NCBI RefSeq assembly: GCF_027924605.1
Contig: NZ_AP027042.1
Location: forward strand, 1,093,524-1,157,523
DNA length: 64,000 nucleotides
Direction of reading: 5' to 3'
DNA from: Dyella sp. GSA-30
Lineage (GTDB): Bacteria; Pseudomonadota; Gammaproteobacteria; Xanthomonadales; Rhodanobacteraceae
Of this stretch, positions 48,031 through 56,467 are shown piece by piece. Position 1 is the stretch's first letter; each line of letters starts with the position of its first letter. The position numbers were made by a program, and so were the translations under genes. The notes beneath the pieces are model-generated. The model made no database searches, was not told the origin of the DNA, and was given only the letters and a program-made list of their open reading frames with translations.

Positions 48031-48915
48031 TTAGCGCCGCCGCGATCCACGCAGACTGTCGATCGAGAAGCTGGCGATTTCGCCGCCGCCGGGACCGCGG
48101 CGGGATTGGCCGTGCGGCGGACCCCAGGCGTGGGCGGTAACGACTTCCCACGTTGCGGGAATGCGGCCGTCGCGGCGCATGGTGTCGTACGCGGCCAGCA
48201 TCTGCTGGTAGTGCTTCTTGCCCATCAGGCCGCGTTCGCGCGTGGTATCGGCATTGGTGGCGCCAAGACCTTGCAGCTCCTTGAGCAGCATGCGCGGCTC
48301 GCTGTAGGTCAGCGTGAAGCGGTCTACATCCAGCACCGGATCGCGCAGCCCGGCAGCGATCATCGCGTCGCCCAGATCGTGCATATCGAGGAAGCGGCTC
48401 ACATGCGGTTGCTGATCCGCCTGCGCCCAGGCGGCGCGTAATTCCTTCAGGGTATCGGGACCGAACGTGGAAAACACCAGCATGCCGCCCGGCTTGAGCA
48501 CGCGCACGCATTCGCCGAACAAGGCCTGCAGATCGTCGATCCACTGGAAGCACAGGTTGGAATGCAGCACGTCGACGCTGTGGTCGGGGAAGGGGAGTGC
48601 CGTAGCCTCCGCATTCACTCGCACAAAGGGCTTGAGCCAGCTCATATGCTGTTTGGCCGCGCGCAACATCGGCAGAGCGAGATCGACCGCGATGACTTGC
48701 GACTTGGCGTAACGCTTCTTCAGCATGGCGCTGCCGCGGCCGGTGCCGGCGCCGACGTCAAGAACGCGCTCGGCCTCGCCCAGATAAAAATCCAGGCGCT
48801 CGTTCAACAGCTTCTGTACTTCCTGTTGCAAGGCATCGTGCTGTTCGTACGTCGCCGCGGCACGGCCGAAGCTGCGGCGCACCTTGGCCCGATCGACGTG
48901 GAAATCGTCACTCAC
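48031..48915 (-). CDS. bioC: Malonyl-ACP O-methyltransferase
   Basis: SAM-dependent methyltransferase that caps malonyl-ACP at the start of pimelate synthesis for biotin. The product is 294 residues. SAM motif I VLDVGAGTGRGSAML near 47, and the family opening VDRAKVRRSFGRAAATYEQHDALQ, are both clear. The start is GTG at 48915, eight bases inside bioH, with GGAG upstream. The C-terminal tail is Arg/Gly-rich and differs from E. coli BioC. Confidence 0.93.
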   Translation of the reverse strand: MSDDFHVDRAKVRRSFGRAAATYEQHDALQQEVQKLLNERLDFYLGEAERVLDVGAGTGRGSAMLKKRYAKSQVIAVDLALPMLRAAKQHMSWLKPFVRVNAEATALPFPDHSVDVLHSNLCFQWIDDLQALFGECVRVLKPGGMLVFSTFGPDTLKELRAAWAQADQQPHVSRFLDMHDLGDAMIAAGLRDPVLDVDRFTLTYSEPRMLLKELQGLGATNADTTRERGLMGKKHYQQMLAAYDTMRRDGRIPATWEVVTAHAWGPPHGQSRRGPGGGEIASFSIDSLRGSRRR

Positions 48916-49681
48916 CGTAAGACTCCAGCAGCGGGTTCAGTGCCGCGACCACGGCATCGGCATGGCCGAAAAACGGCGCATGTCCGGCATGATCGATCTG
49001 CGTGAAGCGCCCGCCGGCGTGCTCGGCGGACCACTGCATGGCGACGGACGAAGCCAGGCGATCGAGCCGGCCGCCGATCCAGGCATTGGGTTGCGATAGC
49101 GTGGCGATGTCTTCGCGCAGGTCGGTGACGTCGAGAATGCGGATGCCTTCCTGCAGGATGCGCAGGTCGGGCTCGCCGCGTTCGAACACCAGCGAGCGCA
49201 GGTGGCGCAACTCGCCGCGCGGATCCTTGCTGCCAATCGCCTCCAACGCCAGGAAGCGTTCGATGGTGGCGTGATAATCGGTTTCCAGATCGGTAGCCAA
49301 TTGGCGCACCAGTGCCGGCTCGCTGCCGTACGGCCAGTCGGCACTGCGCGAAAACTTCGGCGTCGAACCGATCACGCCCAATGCGCGCACGCTTTGTGGC
49401 AGATCCAGTGCGGCCTGCTGCGCAATCAGGCCGCCGAGCGACCAGCCGACCCATACCGCTGGCGGCGTGGCTTCGGCGATGGCGGCAGCACAGGCATGCG
49501 GCTCCAGCGGCAGCACGCTGTCGCGCGAATAGCCATGGCCGGGAAGATCCACCACATAAAGCGTGCACCGTTCACGCAGCGCGGTTACCAGCGTCTCGAA
49601 CACGCCGCCATGCATCGCCCAGCCATGCAGCAGCACCAGCGGAATCGGACCGCTGCCTTGGCGATCGATATACAGATTCAT
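48908..49681 (-). CDS. bioH: Pimeloyl-ACP methyl ester esterase
   Basis: Alpha/beta hydrolase of 257 residues that removes the methyl group from pimeloyl-ACP methyl ester. The oxyanion loop LLHGWAMHG is near 18-26, the nucleophile Ser in GWSLGG near 81, and the catalytic His in [10 protein letters not shown] near 231. It is the usual partner of bioC and overlaps it by 8 bases. It overlaps the upstream trhO stop by 4 bases (ATGA). Confidence 0.94.
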   Translation of the reverse strand: MNLYIDRQGSGPIPLVLLHGWAMHGGVFETLVTALRERCTLYVVDLPGHGYSRDSVLPLEPHACAAAIAEATPPAVWVGWSLGGLIAQQAALDLPQSVRALGVIGSTPKFSRSADWPYGSEPALVRQLATDLETDYHATIERFLALEAIGSKDPRGELRHLRSLVFERGEPDLRILQEGIRILDVTDLREDIATLSQPNAWIGGRLDRLASSVAMQWSAEHAGGRFTQIDHAGHAPFFGHADAVVAALNPLLESYGE

Positions 49682-50433
49682 GCGTCGTCGCTTTTTTTGT
49701 CGAGCGGTGCGGGCGCCAGTTGCGGATCGACCGCACCGCGCTCATCGAATACGAAACAGTCGCCGCGCCAGTGCGCGCCGTCGGTTTCCTCGAAATATTT
49801 CAGAATCCCGCCTTCGAGCTGGTAGACGTGATCCATGCCGATGTCCTGCATATGCAGCACCGCCTTTTCGCAACGGATACCGCCCGTGCAGTACGACACC
49901 ACCGTCTTGCCGGCATAGCGCTCGCGGTCGGCGGCGATGGCGCCAGGAAAGCCGGTGAAGCTGCTCAGGCGATAGTCGATGGCTTGCTCGAACAGGCCGA
50001 CATCGGTTTCGTAATCGTTGCGCGTGTCCAGCAGCACCACGTCGCGGCCTTCATCGTCACGGCCGCTGTCCAGCCAGCGGCGCAGCGTTTGCGGCGTCAC
50101 GGAAGGCGCGCGCGCGTTTTCCGGGCGAATCGCCGGCATGCGCATCGTGATGATTTCCTTCTTGAGGCGTACGCGCATACGGCCGAATGGAATCTCGTCG
50201 GAGACCGACTCCTTCGGTGTCAGTCCAGCGAAGCGGGAATCTTCGCGCAGCCAGTCCATGAAACCGTCCACCGCCTCGCGCGGGCCGGCCAGGAACAGGT
50301 TGATCCCCTCCGGCGCCAGCAGGATGGTGCCCTTGAGCGCCAACAGGTCGCAGCGTTCGAGCAGGCGCTCGCGCAGCGCCGGGAGGTCGTCCAGGCTGAC
50401 GAAGCGATAAGCGGAGAGGTTGACGATCGACAT
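49678..50433 (-). CDS. trhO: tRNA uridine(34) hydroxylase (rhodanese family)
   Basis: Product of 251 residues (YceA/UPF0176 family). An N-terminal acylphosphatase-like region with [17 protein letters not shown] is followed by a rhodanese domain with [13 protein letters not shown] and the active loop [11 protein letters not shown] near 181-187. TrhO hydroxylates U34 of tRNA as a step to cmo5U. The ATG at 50433 is used; the frame upstream is non-coding. It lies between bioF and bioH in the cluster but has no known biotin role; the pairing here may be for expression only. Confidence 0.93.
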   Translation of the reverse strand: MSIVNLSAYRFVSLDDLPALRERLLERCDLLALKGTILLAPEGINLFLAGPREAVDGFMDWLREDSRFAGLTPKESVSDEIPFGRMRVRLKKEIITMRMPAIRPENARAPSVTPQTLRRWLDSGRDDEGRDVVLLDTRNDYETDVGLFEQAIDYRLSSFTGFPGAIAADRERYAGKTVVSYCTGGIRCEKAVLHMQDIGMDHVYQLEGGILKYFEETDGAHWRGDCFVFDERGAVDPQLAPAPLDKKSDDA

Positions 50434-50488
50434 GCGGGGATACGGCGGATAAGGAGCGCAATTATAAGGGCTGAGGTTCAAGAGCGCC

Positions 50489-50616
50489 CCCTCACCCCAA
50501 CCCTCTCCCCCGGCAGAGCCAGGGGAGAGGGAGCAAGAGCGCGCAAGATTGAAGATTTGCCTCAGTCAGCCCCCTCTCCCCTGGCTTTGCCGGGGGAGAG
50601 GGCTGGGGTGAGGGGG
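50489..50616. repeat. REP-like pair, CCCCTCACCCCAACC type
   Basis: Two GC-rich units, about 50489-50531 and 50572-50616, are inverted copies of each other over about 45 bases, each with its own CTCTCCCC...GGGGAGAG hairpin. Related to 6811-6868. The second unit supplies the last codons and stop codon of bioF. Confidence 0.85.
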
Positions 50617-51774
50617 CCGCGAAGCGAAGCGAGCCAACGCCTCCAACAAACGGTCCACATGTTCATCCGCGTGAGCCGCCGATAACGTAATCCGCAAACG
50701 CGCCTTGCCTCGCGGCACCGTAGGCGGCCGAATGGCGGTAACCATGAAACCCTCCGCCTCCAGGACTCGCGCGGCCTCCAGTGCCGTTGCCGCCTCACCC
50801 AACAGCAGCGGTTGAATGGCCGTCATCGAAGGTAGCAAGGACAAGCCAAGCTGCGCCGCGCCTGCCCGAAAACGAGCGATCAGGCTCCCAAGCCGTTCGC
50901 GCCGCCAGGATTCCCGTCGCGCCACCTGCACCGCCGTCAACGTCGCCGCAGCGAGCGCGGGCGGTGTGGCAGTGGTGTAGATATAGGGGCGGGCGGTTTG
51001 CAGCAGGCCGTCGATCAAGGACGCCGAGCCAGCGACAAAGGCACCATAGCAGCCGAGCGCCTTGCCCAGGGTCGCCATCAATACCGGCACCTGCTGCTGA
51101 CCGAGTCCGGCAGCTTCGACGCTGCCTGCCCCGTCTTTGCCGAGTACGCCTAGACCATGCGCGTCGTCGACCATCAGCGTCGCGTTTTGGGCCTCACATA
51201 GCGTAGCCAGTTCGCTCAGCGGAGCGATGTCGCCATCCATGCTGAAGACGCCATCGGTTGCCAGCAACGCGGGAACGTCGCCAGCTGTCGCCAGTTGTCG
51301 TGAGGCGCTGGCTACATCGGCATGCACATAGCGCGCGAGCGTGGCTCCGCTCAGGCTGGCGCCATCGAGCAGGCACGCATGATTGAGCTTGTCCTGCACG
51401 CACAGGTCGCCGTCGCGCAGCAGCGCTTGCAAGGTGCCCAGGTTCGCCATGTAGCCGGAGGAAAACAACAGCGCGCGTTCGCGCCCGGTCCATTCGGCCA
51501 AGACCTGTTCCAGCGCCGCGTGTTCCGCGCGATGCCCACAGATCAGATGGGCTGAGCCGCTGCCTGCGCTGTTGGCTCGACGCAGCTGTGCAACCACGTC
51601 CGGATGCTGCGAAAGACCGAGATAGTCGTTACTGCAAAACGACAGCAATCGTTTGTTTCCGACCCATACCCACGGGCCTTCCACGCGATCGATCGTGCGC
51701 AGACGACGCGTGAGTTGGTCATGCTCGCGTGCGGCAGTGCGTTCGGCGAGGCGTGTGAGCAGGTCGTTACGCAT
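50566..51774 (-). CDS. bioF: 8-Amino-7-oxononanoate synthase
   Basis: PLP enzyme that condenses pimeloyl-ACP with alanine in biotin synthesis. The product is 402 residues (E. coli 384). The PLP-Lys lies in TLGKALGCYGAFVAGS near 236, and the family motifs FCSNDYLGLSQHP near 46 and DDAHGLGVLGKDG are present. The last 19 residues ([19 protein letters not shown]) are encoded by the REP unit at 50566-50616, so the C-terminus has been replaced or lengthened by the repeat. Catalytic parts are intact. It follows bioB by 41 bases. Confidence 0.95.
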   Translation of the reverse strand: MRNDLLTRLAERTAAREHDQLTRRLRTIDRVEGPWVWVGNKRLLSFCSNDYLGLSQHPDVVAQLRRANSAGSGSAHLICGHRAEHAALEQVLAEWTGRERALLFSSGYMANLGTLQALLRDGDLCVQDKLNHACLLDGASLSGATLARYVHADVASASRQLATAGDVPALLATDGVFSMDGDIAPLSELATLCEAQNATLMVDDAHGLGVLGKDGAGSVEAAGLGQQQVPVLMATLGKALGCYGAFVAGSASLIDGLLQTARPYIYTTATPPALAAATLTAVQVARRESWRRERLGSLIARFRAGAAQLGLSLLPSMTAIQPLLLGEAATALEAARVLEAEGFMVTAIRPPTVPRGKARLRITLSAAHADEHVDRLLEALARFASRPPHPSPLPRQSQGRGG

Positions 51775-51815
51775 GAAGAGGTTCAGGGAGCGGTATCAGC
51801 CGCGCCCTGACTGGC

Positions 51816-52823
51816 TTACGCAGCGCAATGCTCAAGAATGTCCGCGTGTACCGTCTCGGACGTCTCCACGATTTCCATCGGATGCAGATCCAGCCGCGCA
51901 AACAGCTGGCGATCGTGTTCGACATCCGGATTGCCGGTGGTCAGCAACTTCTCGCCGTAGAAAATCGAGTTGGCACCGGCGAAGAAACACAGGGCCTGCG
52001 TGGCGTCGTCCATATCCTGGCGCCCCGCCGACAGGCGCACCATCGAGGTGGGCATCATGATGCGGGCGACGGCGATCGTGCGTACGAACTCGAACGGATC
52101 GAGCGCCTGCGTACCGTCCAGCGGCGTGCCCTTGACCTGCACAAGCTGATTGATCGGCACCGACTCGGGATGCTCAGGCAGATTCGCCAGGGTCTGCAGC
52201 AGGCCGGCGCGCTGGCTCGGCGTTTCGCCCATGCCGACGATGCCGCCACAACAGGTCTTCAGGCCGGCTTCGCGCACGTGTTCAAGCGTATCGAGGCGGT
52301 CCTGGTATCGGCGCGTATGGATGATCTCGCCATAGAACTCCGGCGCGGTATCCAGGTTGTGGTTGTAGTAGTCCAGTCCGGCGGCCTTGAGTGTTTCGGC
52401 CTGCGGGCCATTGAGCATGCCCAGCGTGGCGCAGGTTTCCAGACCCAGAGCCTTCACAGCGGAGACGATTTCGGCAACTTTGACGACATCGCGGTCCTTC
52501 GGGCTGCGCCACGCGGCGCCCATGCAGAAACGACTGGCGCCGGCGTCTTTCGCCGCCTGTGCGCGCGCCACCACGGACTCGACGCTCATCAGCTTCTGCG
52601 CCTGCACACCCGTGTCGTAACGCGCTGCCTGCGGGCAGTACGCGCAGTCTTCGGGGCAACCGCCGGTCTTGATCGACAGCAAGGTGGACACCTGCACGGC
52701 GTTCGGGTCGTGGTGCTCGCGGTGCACCGAATGCGCCCGATGCAGCAATTCGTTGAACGGCAGCGCGAACAGCGCGGCGACTTCGTCGCGGGTCCAGTCG
52801 TGGCGAACGGCGGCTTCGACCAT
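51816..52823 (-). CDS. bioB: Biotin synthase
   Basis: Radical SAM enzyme that inserts sulfur into dethiobiotin. The product is 335 residues from the ATG at 52823 ([15 protein letters not shown]), close to E. coli (346). The cluster motif CPEDCAYC is near 53-60 (CxxxCxxC), and [13 protein letters not shown], the YNHN motif of BioB, follows. The frame also opens at ATG 52880 ([10 protein letters not shown]), but that start overlaps the putative operator. It heads the bioB-bioF-trhO-bioH-bioC set; bioA and bioD are not in the window. Confidence 0.96.
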   Translation of the reverse strand: MVEAAVRHDWTRDEVAALFALPFNELLHRAHSVHREHHDPNAVQVSTLLSIKTGGCPEDCAYCPQAARYDTGVQAQKLMSVESVVARAQAAKDAGASRFCMGAAWRSPKDRDVVKVAEIVSAVKALGLETCATLGMLNGPQAETLKAAGLDYYNHNLDTAPEFYGEIIHTRRYQDRLDTLEHVREAGLKTCCGGIVGMGETPSQRAGLLQTLANLPEHPESVPINQLVQVKGTPLDGTQALDPFEFVRTIAVARIMMPTSMVRLSAGRQDMDDATQALCFFAGANSIFYGEKLLTTGNPDVEHDRQLFARLDLHPMEIVETSETVHADILEHCAA

Positions 52824-52880
52824 GGGCTTGCTACTCCGGGGATACGGGAAGCGCGACAGTCTGACAGGGAGGGCTTTCAT

Positions 52881-52910
52881 GTCAACTGAGTAGTGAGTCA
52901 TGTAGTTGAC
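52881..52910. promoter_or_regulatory. BirA-like operator candidate before bioB
   Basis: GTCAACT at 52881-52887 and AGTTGAC at 52904-52910 are perfect inverted half-sites 16 bases apart. This arrangement is that of BirA biotin operators (two half-sites about 14-16 bases apart), although the half-site sequence differs from the E. coli one. A TTGACA lies in one half-site on the bioB strand. Confidence 0.4.
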
Positions 52911-53016
52911 GAAGATCATTTACTCTTTGTAATACATGGGCTTAATCGTGTCCCTGGCGAGCTTTGAAGCCGTAGCCGTTATGATGGCCTTCTATCGAGC
53001 CCAAGGAGATCGAGCG

Positions 53017-53223
53017 ATGAGTGCAGGACAAGGCAGCACCGGCAACGTGCTTGCGGCCATCTGCAGTTTTTTCATTCCCGGCCTGGGGCAACTGGTCCAG
53101 GGACGCCTGTTGAAGGCTTTCATCATGTTTGTACTGGCCGGCATCCTGTGGATCTTCTGGCTGGGCTGGATCATCCATCTGTGGTCGATTCTCGACGCGG
53201 CGCTGTTCAAGCCGCAGGGCTGA
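53017..53223 (+). CDS. Small TM2-like membrane protein
   Basis: Product of 68 residues with two hydrophobic helices separated by a short loop. It starts MSAGQGSTGNVLAAI at an ATG with AAGGAG eight bases upstream. The motif FIPGLGQLVQGRLLKAFIMF is typical of the small two-helix proteins annotated as TM2 or DUF-type membrane proteins. It precedes comF by 18 bases, so the two may be cotranscribed, and is divergent from bioB. No function is known. Confidence 0.78.
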   Translation: MSAGQGSTGNVLAAICSFFIPGLGQLVQGRLLKAFIMFVLAGILWIFWLGWIIHLWSILDAALFKPQG

Positions 53224-53241
53224 ACCCAAGGGGGCAAGCGC

Positions 53242-53952
53242 ATGGATGCGCCAATATGGTGGAAGAAACTCTCGCGGTTGGGCCTGCCCTGGCGCTGCCA
53301 GCTTTGCGGCGCTCCCGGTGCCGACGGCATCGACCTTTGCGACGGTTGCATCGCCGATCTGCCTCGAAACACGAGCTGTTGCGCGCGCTGCGCCTTGCCG
53401 CTGGCATCGCCGATTGCGCTCTGCGGCGCATGCCAGCGTAGACCGCCGCCGTGGGATGCAGCCTGGTCCCCGTTCGTTTATGGCTGGCCGCTCGATCGGC
53501 TGGAGGCGCGCTTCAAGTTCGGCGGCGATCTTGCCTGCGGCCGCAGCCTGGCAAGGCTGTGGCGCGATATGCCCATGCCGCTTGATCGGCCTGAATTGAT
53601 CCTGCCGGTGCCACTGCATCGTCAACGTCTGCGGGAGCGCGGCTACAACCAGGCACTGGAGCTGGCCAGGCCCCTGGCGCGTGCGTTGTCCGTGCCGCTG
53701 CGCCATGACGTACTGCTGCGCAACCGCGCCAGTGCGCCGCAAACCGAACTCGATGCACGGGCACGACAACGCAACGTGCGTAAAGCGTTTGCGTTGAAAC
53801 CTGCAGCGGCGCTGCCAGCGCATGTCGTCATCGTCGACGACGTCATGACTACCGGTGCCACGTTGGCCGAATGCGCGCGCACGGTGAAGCGCGCCGGAGT
53901 GGCACGTGTGGATGTCTGGGCGTTGGCACGAGCACCGGCACGGCGTGGCTGA
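53242..53952 (+). CDS. comF: ComF family protein
   Basis: Product of 236 residues. A Zn-finger-like N-terminus with CQLCGAPG, CDGC, CCARCALPL and CGACQRRPP (four Cys pairs) is followed by a phosphoribosyltransferase-like domain with VVIVDDVMTTGATLAECA near 195. ComF proteins are needed for DNA uptake in competent bacteria, possibly coupling ATP use to ssDNA entry; GntX is the E. coli equivalent. The bioB/comF divergent order is common in gammaproteobacteria. Confidence 0.9.
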   Translation: MDAPIWWKKLSRLGLPWRCQLCGAPGADGIDLCDGCIADLPRNTSCCARCALPLASPIALCGACQRRPPPWDAAWSPFVYGWPLDRLEARFKFGGDLACGRSLARLWRDMPMPLDRPELILPVPLHRQRLRERGYNQALELARPLARALSVPLRHDVLLRNRASAPQTELDARARQRNVRKAFALKPAAALPAHVVIVDDVMTTGATLAECARTVKRAGVARVDVWALARAPARRG

Positions 53953-54033
53953 CCCCTGTCTGCGGACAGGCATCAGCCTCGCGCTATTATCCTGGATCGA
54001 GTCAGCGCTCTGTCGCGTGATCAGGAAGGGATC

Positions 54034-54732
54034 ATGAAAACTATCGGCATCATCGGCGGCATGAGCTGGGAATCGTCGGCGGCGTATTACCGCCTGATCA
54101 ATCAGCACGCCAAGTCACGTCTGGGCGGACACCACAATGCGCGCTCGTTGATGGTGACGGTGGACTTTGCGCCGATCGAAGCCGCGCAGCGTGCCGGCGA
54201 TTGGGATGGTCTGGGCTATCAGCTCGCTGCGGCTGCGTCACAGCTCGAACGCGGCGGAGCCCATATCGTGCTGTTGGCGACCAATACCATGCATCGTGTG
54301 CATGAGGCGATCGAGAAGGCGATTGCTGTTCCTTTCCTGCACATCGCCGATCCGACCGGCACCGCCCTGCAGGTCGCTGGTGTCGAGAAAGTGGCGCTGC
54401 TCGGTACGCGCTATACGATGGAGCAGGATTTCTATATCGGTCGTCTGCAAAACAAGTTCGGTCTGGACGTTCTGGTTCCCGATGAAGCGCAGCGTGGCGA
54501 CGTGCATCGCATCATCTACGACGAGCTCTGCCATGGCGATATTCGCGCCGCCTCACGCGATGTCTATCGAGGCATCATCGATGTCCTGGCGGCACGAGGT
54601 GCGCAGGCGGTCATTCTCGGCTGCACCGAAATCGGGCTGCTGATCCAGCCCGAAGATGCGGTGCTGCCCTTGTTCGACACCGCCGCATTGCATGCGCAGG
54701 CGGCGGTCGACTGGTCGATCGATACGAAATAG
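54034..54732 (+). CDS. ygeA: Aspartate/glutamate racemase family amino-acid racemase
   Basis: PLP-independent racemase of 232 residues. The two catalytic positions are Thr83 (in LATNTMHRV) and Cys197 (in ILGCTEIGL). This Thr/Cys pair and numbering are those of E. coli YgeA, a broad-specificity racemase, rather than the Cys/Cys pair of typical aspartate racemases. The N-terminal GIIGGMSWESSAAYYRLIN is a family signature. The GAAGGGATC ribosome site precedes the ATG. Confidence 0.9.
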   Translation: MKTIGIIGGMSWESSAAYYRLINQHAKSRLGGHHNARSLMVTVDFAPIEAAQRAGDWDGLGYQLAAAASQLERGGAHIVLLATNTMHRVHEAIEKAIAVPFLHIADPTGTALQVAGVEKVALLGTRYTMEQDFYIGRLQNKFGLDVLVPDEAQRGDVHRIIYDELCHGDIRAASRDVYRGIIDVLAARGAQAVILGCTEIGLLIQPEDAVLPLFDTAALHAQAAVDWSIDTK

Positions 54733-54735
54733 GGT

Positions 54736-55377
54736 TCAGCCCGGCCAGGCCGAGCCGCGGATCACGCTGCAGAAATTGCCGCGCACGAAGCGGGCATCCT
54801 TGTCGGCCAGCACGTCGGCCTTCACGTTGCCGAAGGTCGTTTCCGGCTTGTGATGGATGCCGTCGTAGAAGGTCTGGATGATGTCTTCCTTGAAGTGCTC
54901 GCTGCGTGGGTGCGCATGCACGACTGCCTCGCGCTCGGCGTCGCTGTAGTCGGGGTAGGTAAGCCCCAGCACATCCATTTCGACACCTGCGGTCACCAAC
55001 GCGATGACCGGGTGCATGTGCTGCGGAATGCCCGGCGTGGTGTGCAATGCAATTGCCGTCCACACCGTATCGATATCGTTCTGCGCGATACCGTGCCGGC
55101 GCAGAAAATCGCGCGCCGCATTGGCGCCGTCGACTTCGAAGCGCTCGTTGCTGCTGCTGTGCTTCGCGGTCAGGCCCATGTCGTGAAACATGGCGCCGGT
55201 ATAGAGCAGTTCGGGGTCGAACGAGAGGCCGCGATGTTTGCCTGCCAGGGCGCCGAAGTAGTACACGCGGCTGGAATGGTGGAAAAGCAGTGGCGACTCG
55301 GTATCGCGCACAAGCTCGGTCACTTCGCGCGCCAGCGCGCTGTCGGGGATGCGAATGCCGTCGATGGAAAGGCTCAT
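54736..55377 (-). CDS. HD-domain phosphohydrolase
   Basis: Cytosolic protein of 213 residues. The HD motif is clear: His at 33/34 (LFHHSSRVYYFG), HD at 65-66 (MFHDMGLT), and IALHTTPG near 111 for a further His. Length and pattern fit the group of small HD proteins related to cyanamide hydratase-like and inosine-type nucleotide hydrolases. The substrate is not evident. It is convergent with the racemase (3-base gap) and divergent from the GlxA regulator. Confidence 0.82.
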   Translation of the reverse strand: MSLSIDGIRIPDSALAREVTELVRDTESPLLFHHSSRVYYFGALAGKHRGLSFDPELLYTGAMFHDMGLTAKHSSSNERFEVDGANAARDFLRRHGIAQNDIDTVWTAIALHTTPGIPQHMHPVIALVTAGVEMDVLGLTYPDYSDAEREAVVHAHPRSEHFKEDIIQTFYDGIHHKPETTFGNVKADVLADKDARFVRGNFCSVIRGSAWPG

Positions 55378-55488
55378 GGCCTGGCTCCGGTTGGGGTGTA
55401 ACGACAGGCTAGAACCCTGCTATCGTGTCCTCAATCGACGTGGCACGTCGAATTCTGCCATTTACGTGCCGGGACAGCCGCAGGAGCC

Positions 55489-56460
55489 GTGATGACTCAT
55501 AAGCCGCGTGTGATCGCCATGCTGGCCACGCCAGGCGTGCAGTTGCTCGACGTGGCCGGTCCGCTGGATGTCTTTGCCGAGGCCAACGTGCAGGCCGGCC
55601 TCGCACTTTATGAGCCGCGGGTCGTCGCCACGCGAGCGGGTGAGTTGCGTAGCTCATCGGGCGTGCGGCTGGCGCCCGATAGCGTGCTCGGCCGGGGCGA
55701 CGACCAACGTTTCGATACCTTGCTGGTGGCCGGTTCGCCGCATGCCGATCAGGAGCAATTTACACCGCCAACGCTGGAATGGCTGCGCCGCCATGCGCGC
55801 ATCGCGCGCCGTTACGGCTCGGTATGCAGTGGTGCGTTCATGCTGGCCGCGGCCGGCTTGCTGGAGCGCCGCCGTGTCACCACGCATTGGGCGGTTGCCG
55901 AACGGCTGGCAAGCGAGTATCCGGGGACTCAGGTCGATGTCGATGCGATTTTCGTGCGCGACGGCAAGCTGCGCACCGCTGCCGGCGTCACCGCGGGCCT
56001 GGACATGGCCTTGGCGCTGGTCGAGGAAGACCACGGGCACGAACTGGCGACCGCGGTGGCCGCGCAACTGGTGATGTTCTTTCGCCGGCCAGGTGGGCAG
56101 CTATCGTTTAGCCGCCACGGAGAGGCCGTGCCGGCGGGGCGCTCGGCCTTGCAGGAGGTGCAGCGCTGGGTTGCCGCCCATCCTGCGGAAGATCACAGCA
56201 TCGCGGCGTTGTCCGCACGGATGCATCTGAGTCCACGCCATTTTGCACGACTGTTTCGCAGCGAAGTCGGCATGACGCCGGCCGCCTGGGTGGAGGCGTC
56301 GCGTATTGCCAACGCGCGGCGCTTGCTGGAAGGCGAGCATGCCGCGCCCAAACAAGTGGCCGCGCTGTGCGGGTTTGCGGATGCCGATACGCTGCGACGC
56401 GCATTTCGCCGGCATGTCGGTATCACACCGGCGGAATATCGCAAACGCTACACCGGCTGA
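55489..56460 (+). CDS. GlxA-type transcriptional regulator (DJ-1/PfpI + AraC)
   Basis: Product of 323 residues. Residues about 1-190 are a DJ-1/PfpI (GATase1-like) domain with the nucleophile elbow VCSGAFMLAAAGLL near 112. Residues about 215-320 are an AraC-type HTH pair: SIAALSARMHLSPRHFARLF and QVAALCGFADADTLRRAFRRH, ending VGITPAEYRKRY. GlxA-type regulators usually control nitrogen, amine or nucleoside catabolism. It could regulate the divergent HD gene. GGAG precedes the ATG. Confidence 0.92.
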   Translation: MMTHKPRVIAMLATPGVQLLDVAGPLDVFAEANVQAGLALYEPRVVATRAGELRSSSGVRLAPDSVLGRGDDQRFDTLLVAGSPHADQEQFTPPTLEWLRRHARIARRYGSVCSGAFMLAAAGLLERRRVTTHWAVAERLASEYPGTQVDVDAIFVRDGKLRTAAGVTAGLDMALALVEEDHGHELATAVAAQLVMFFRRPGGQLSFSRHGEAVPAGRSALQEVQRWVAAHPAEDHSIAALSARMHLSPRHFARLFRSEVGMTPAAWVEASRIANARRLLEGEHAAPKQVAALCGFADADTLRRAFRRHVGITPAEYRKRYTG

Positions 56461-56467
56461 CCGCGCA

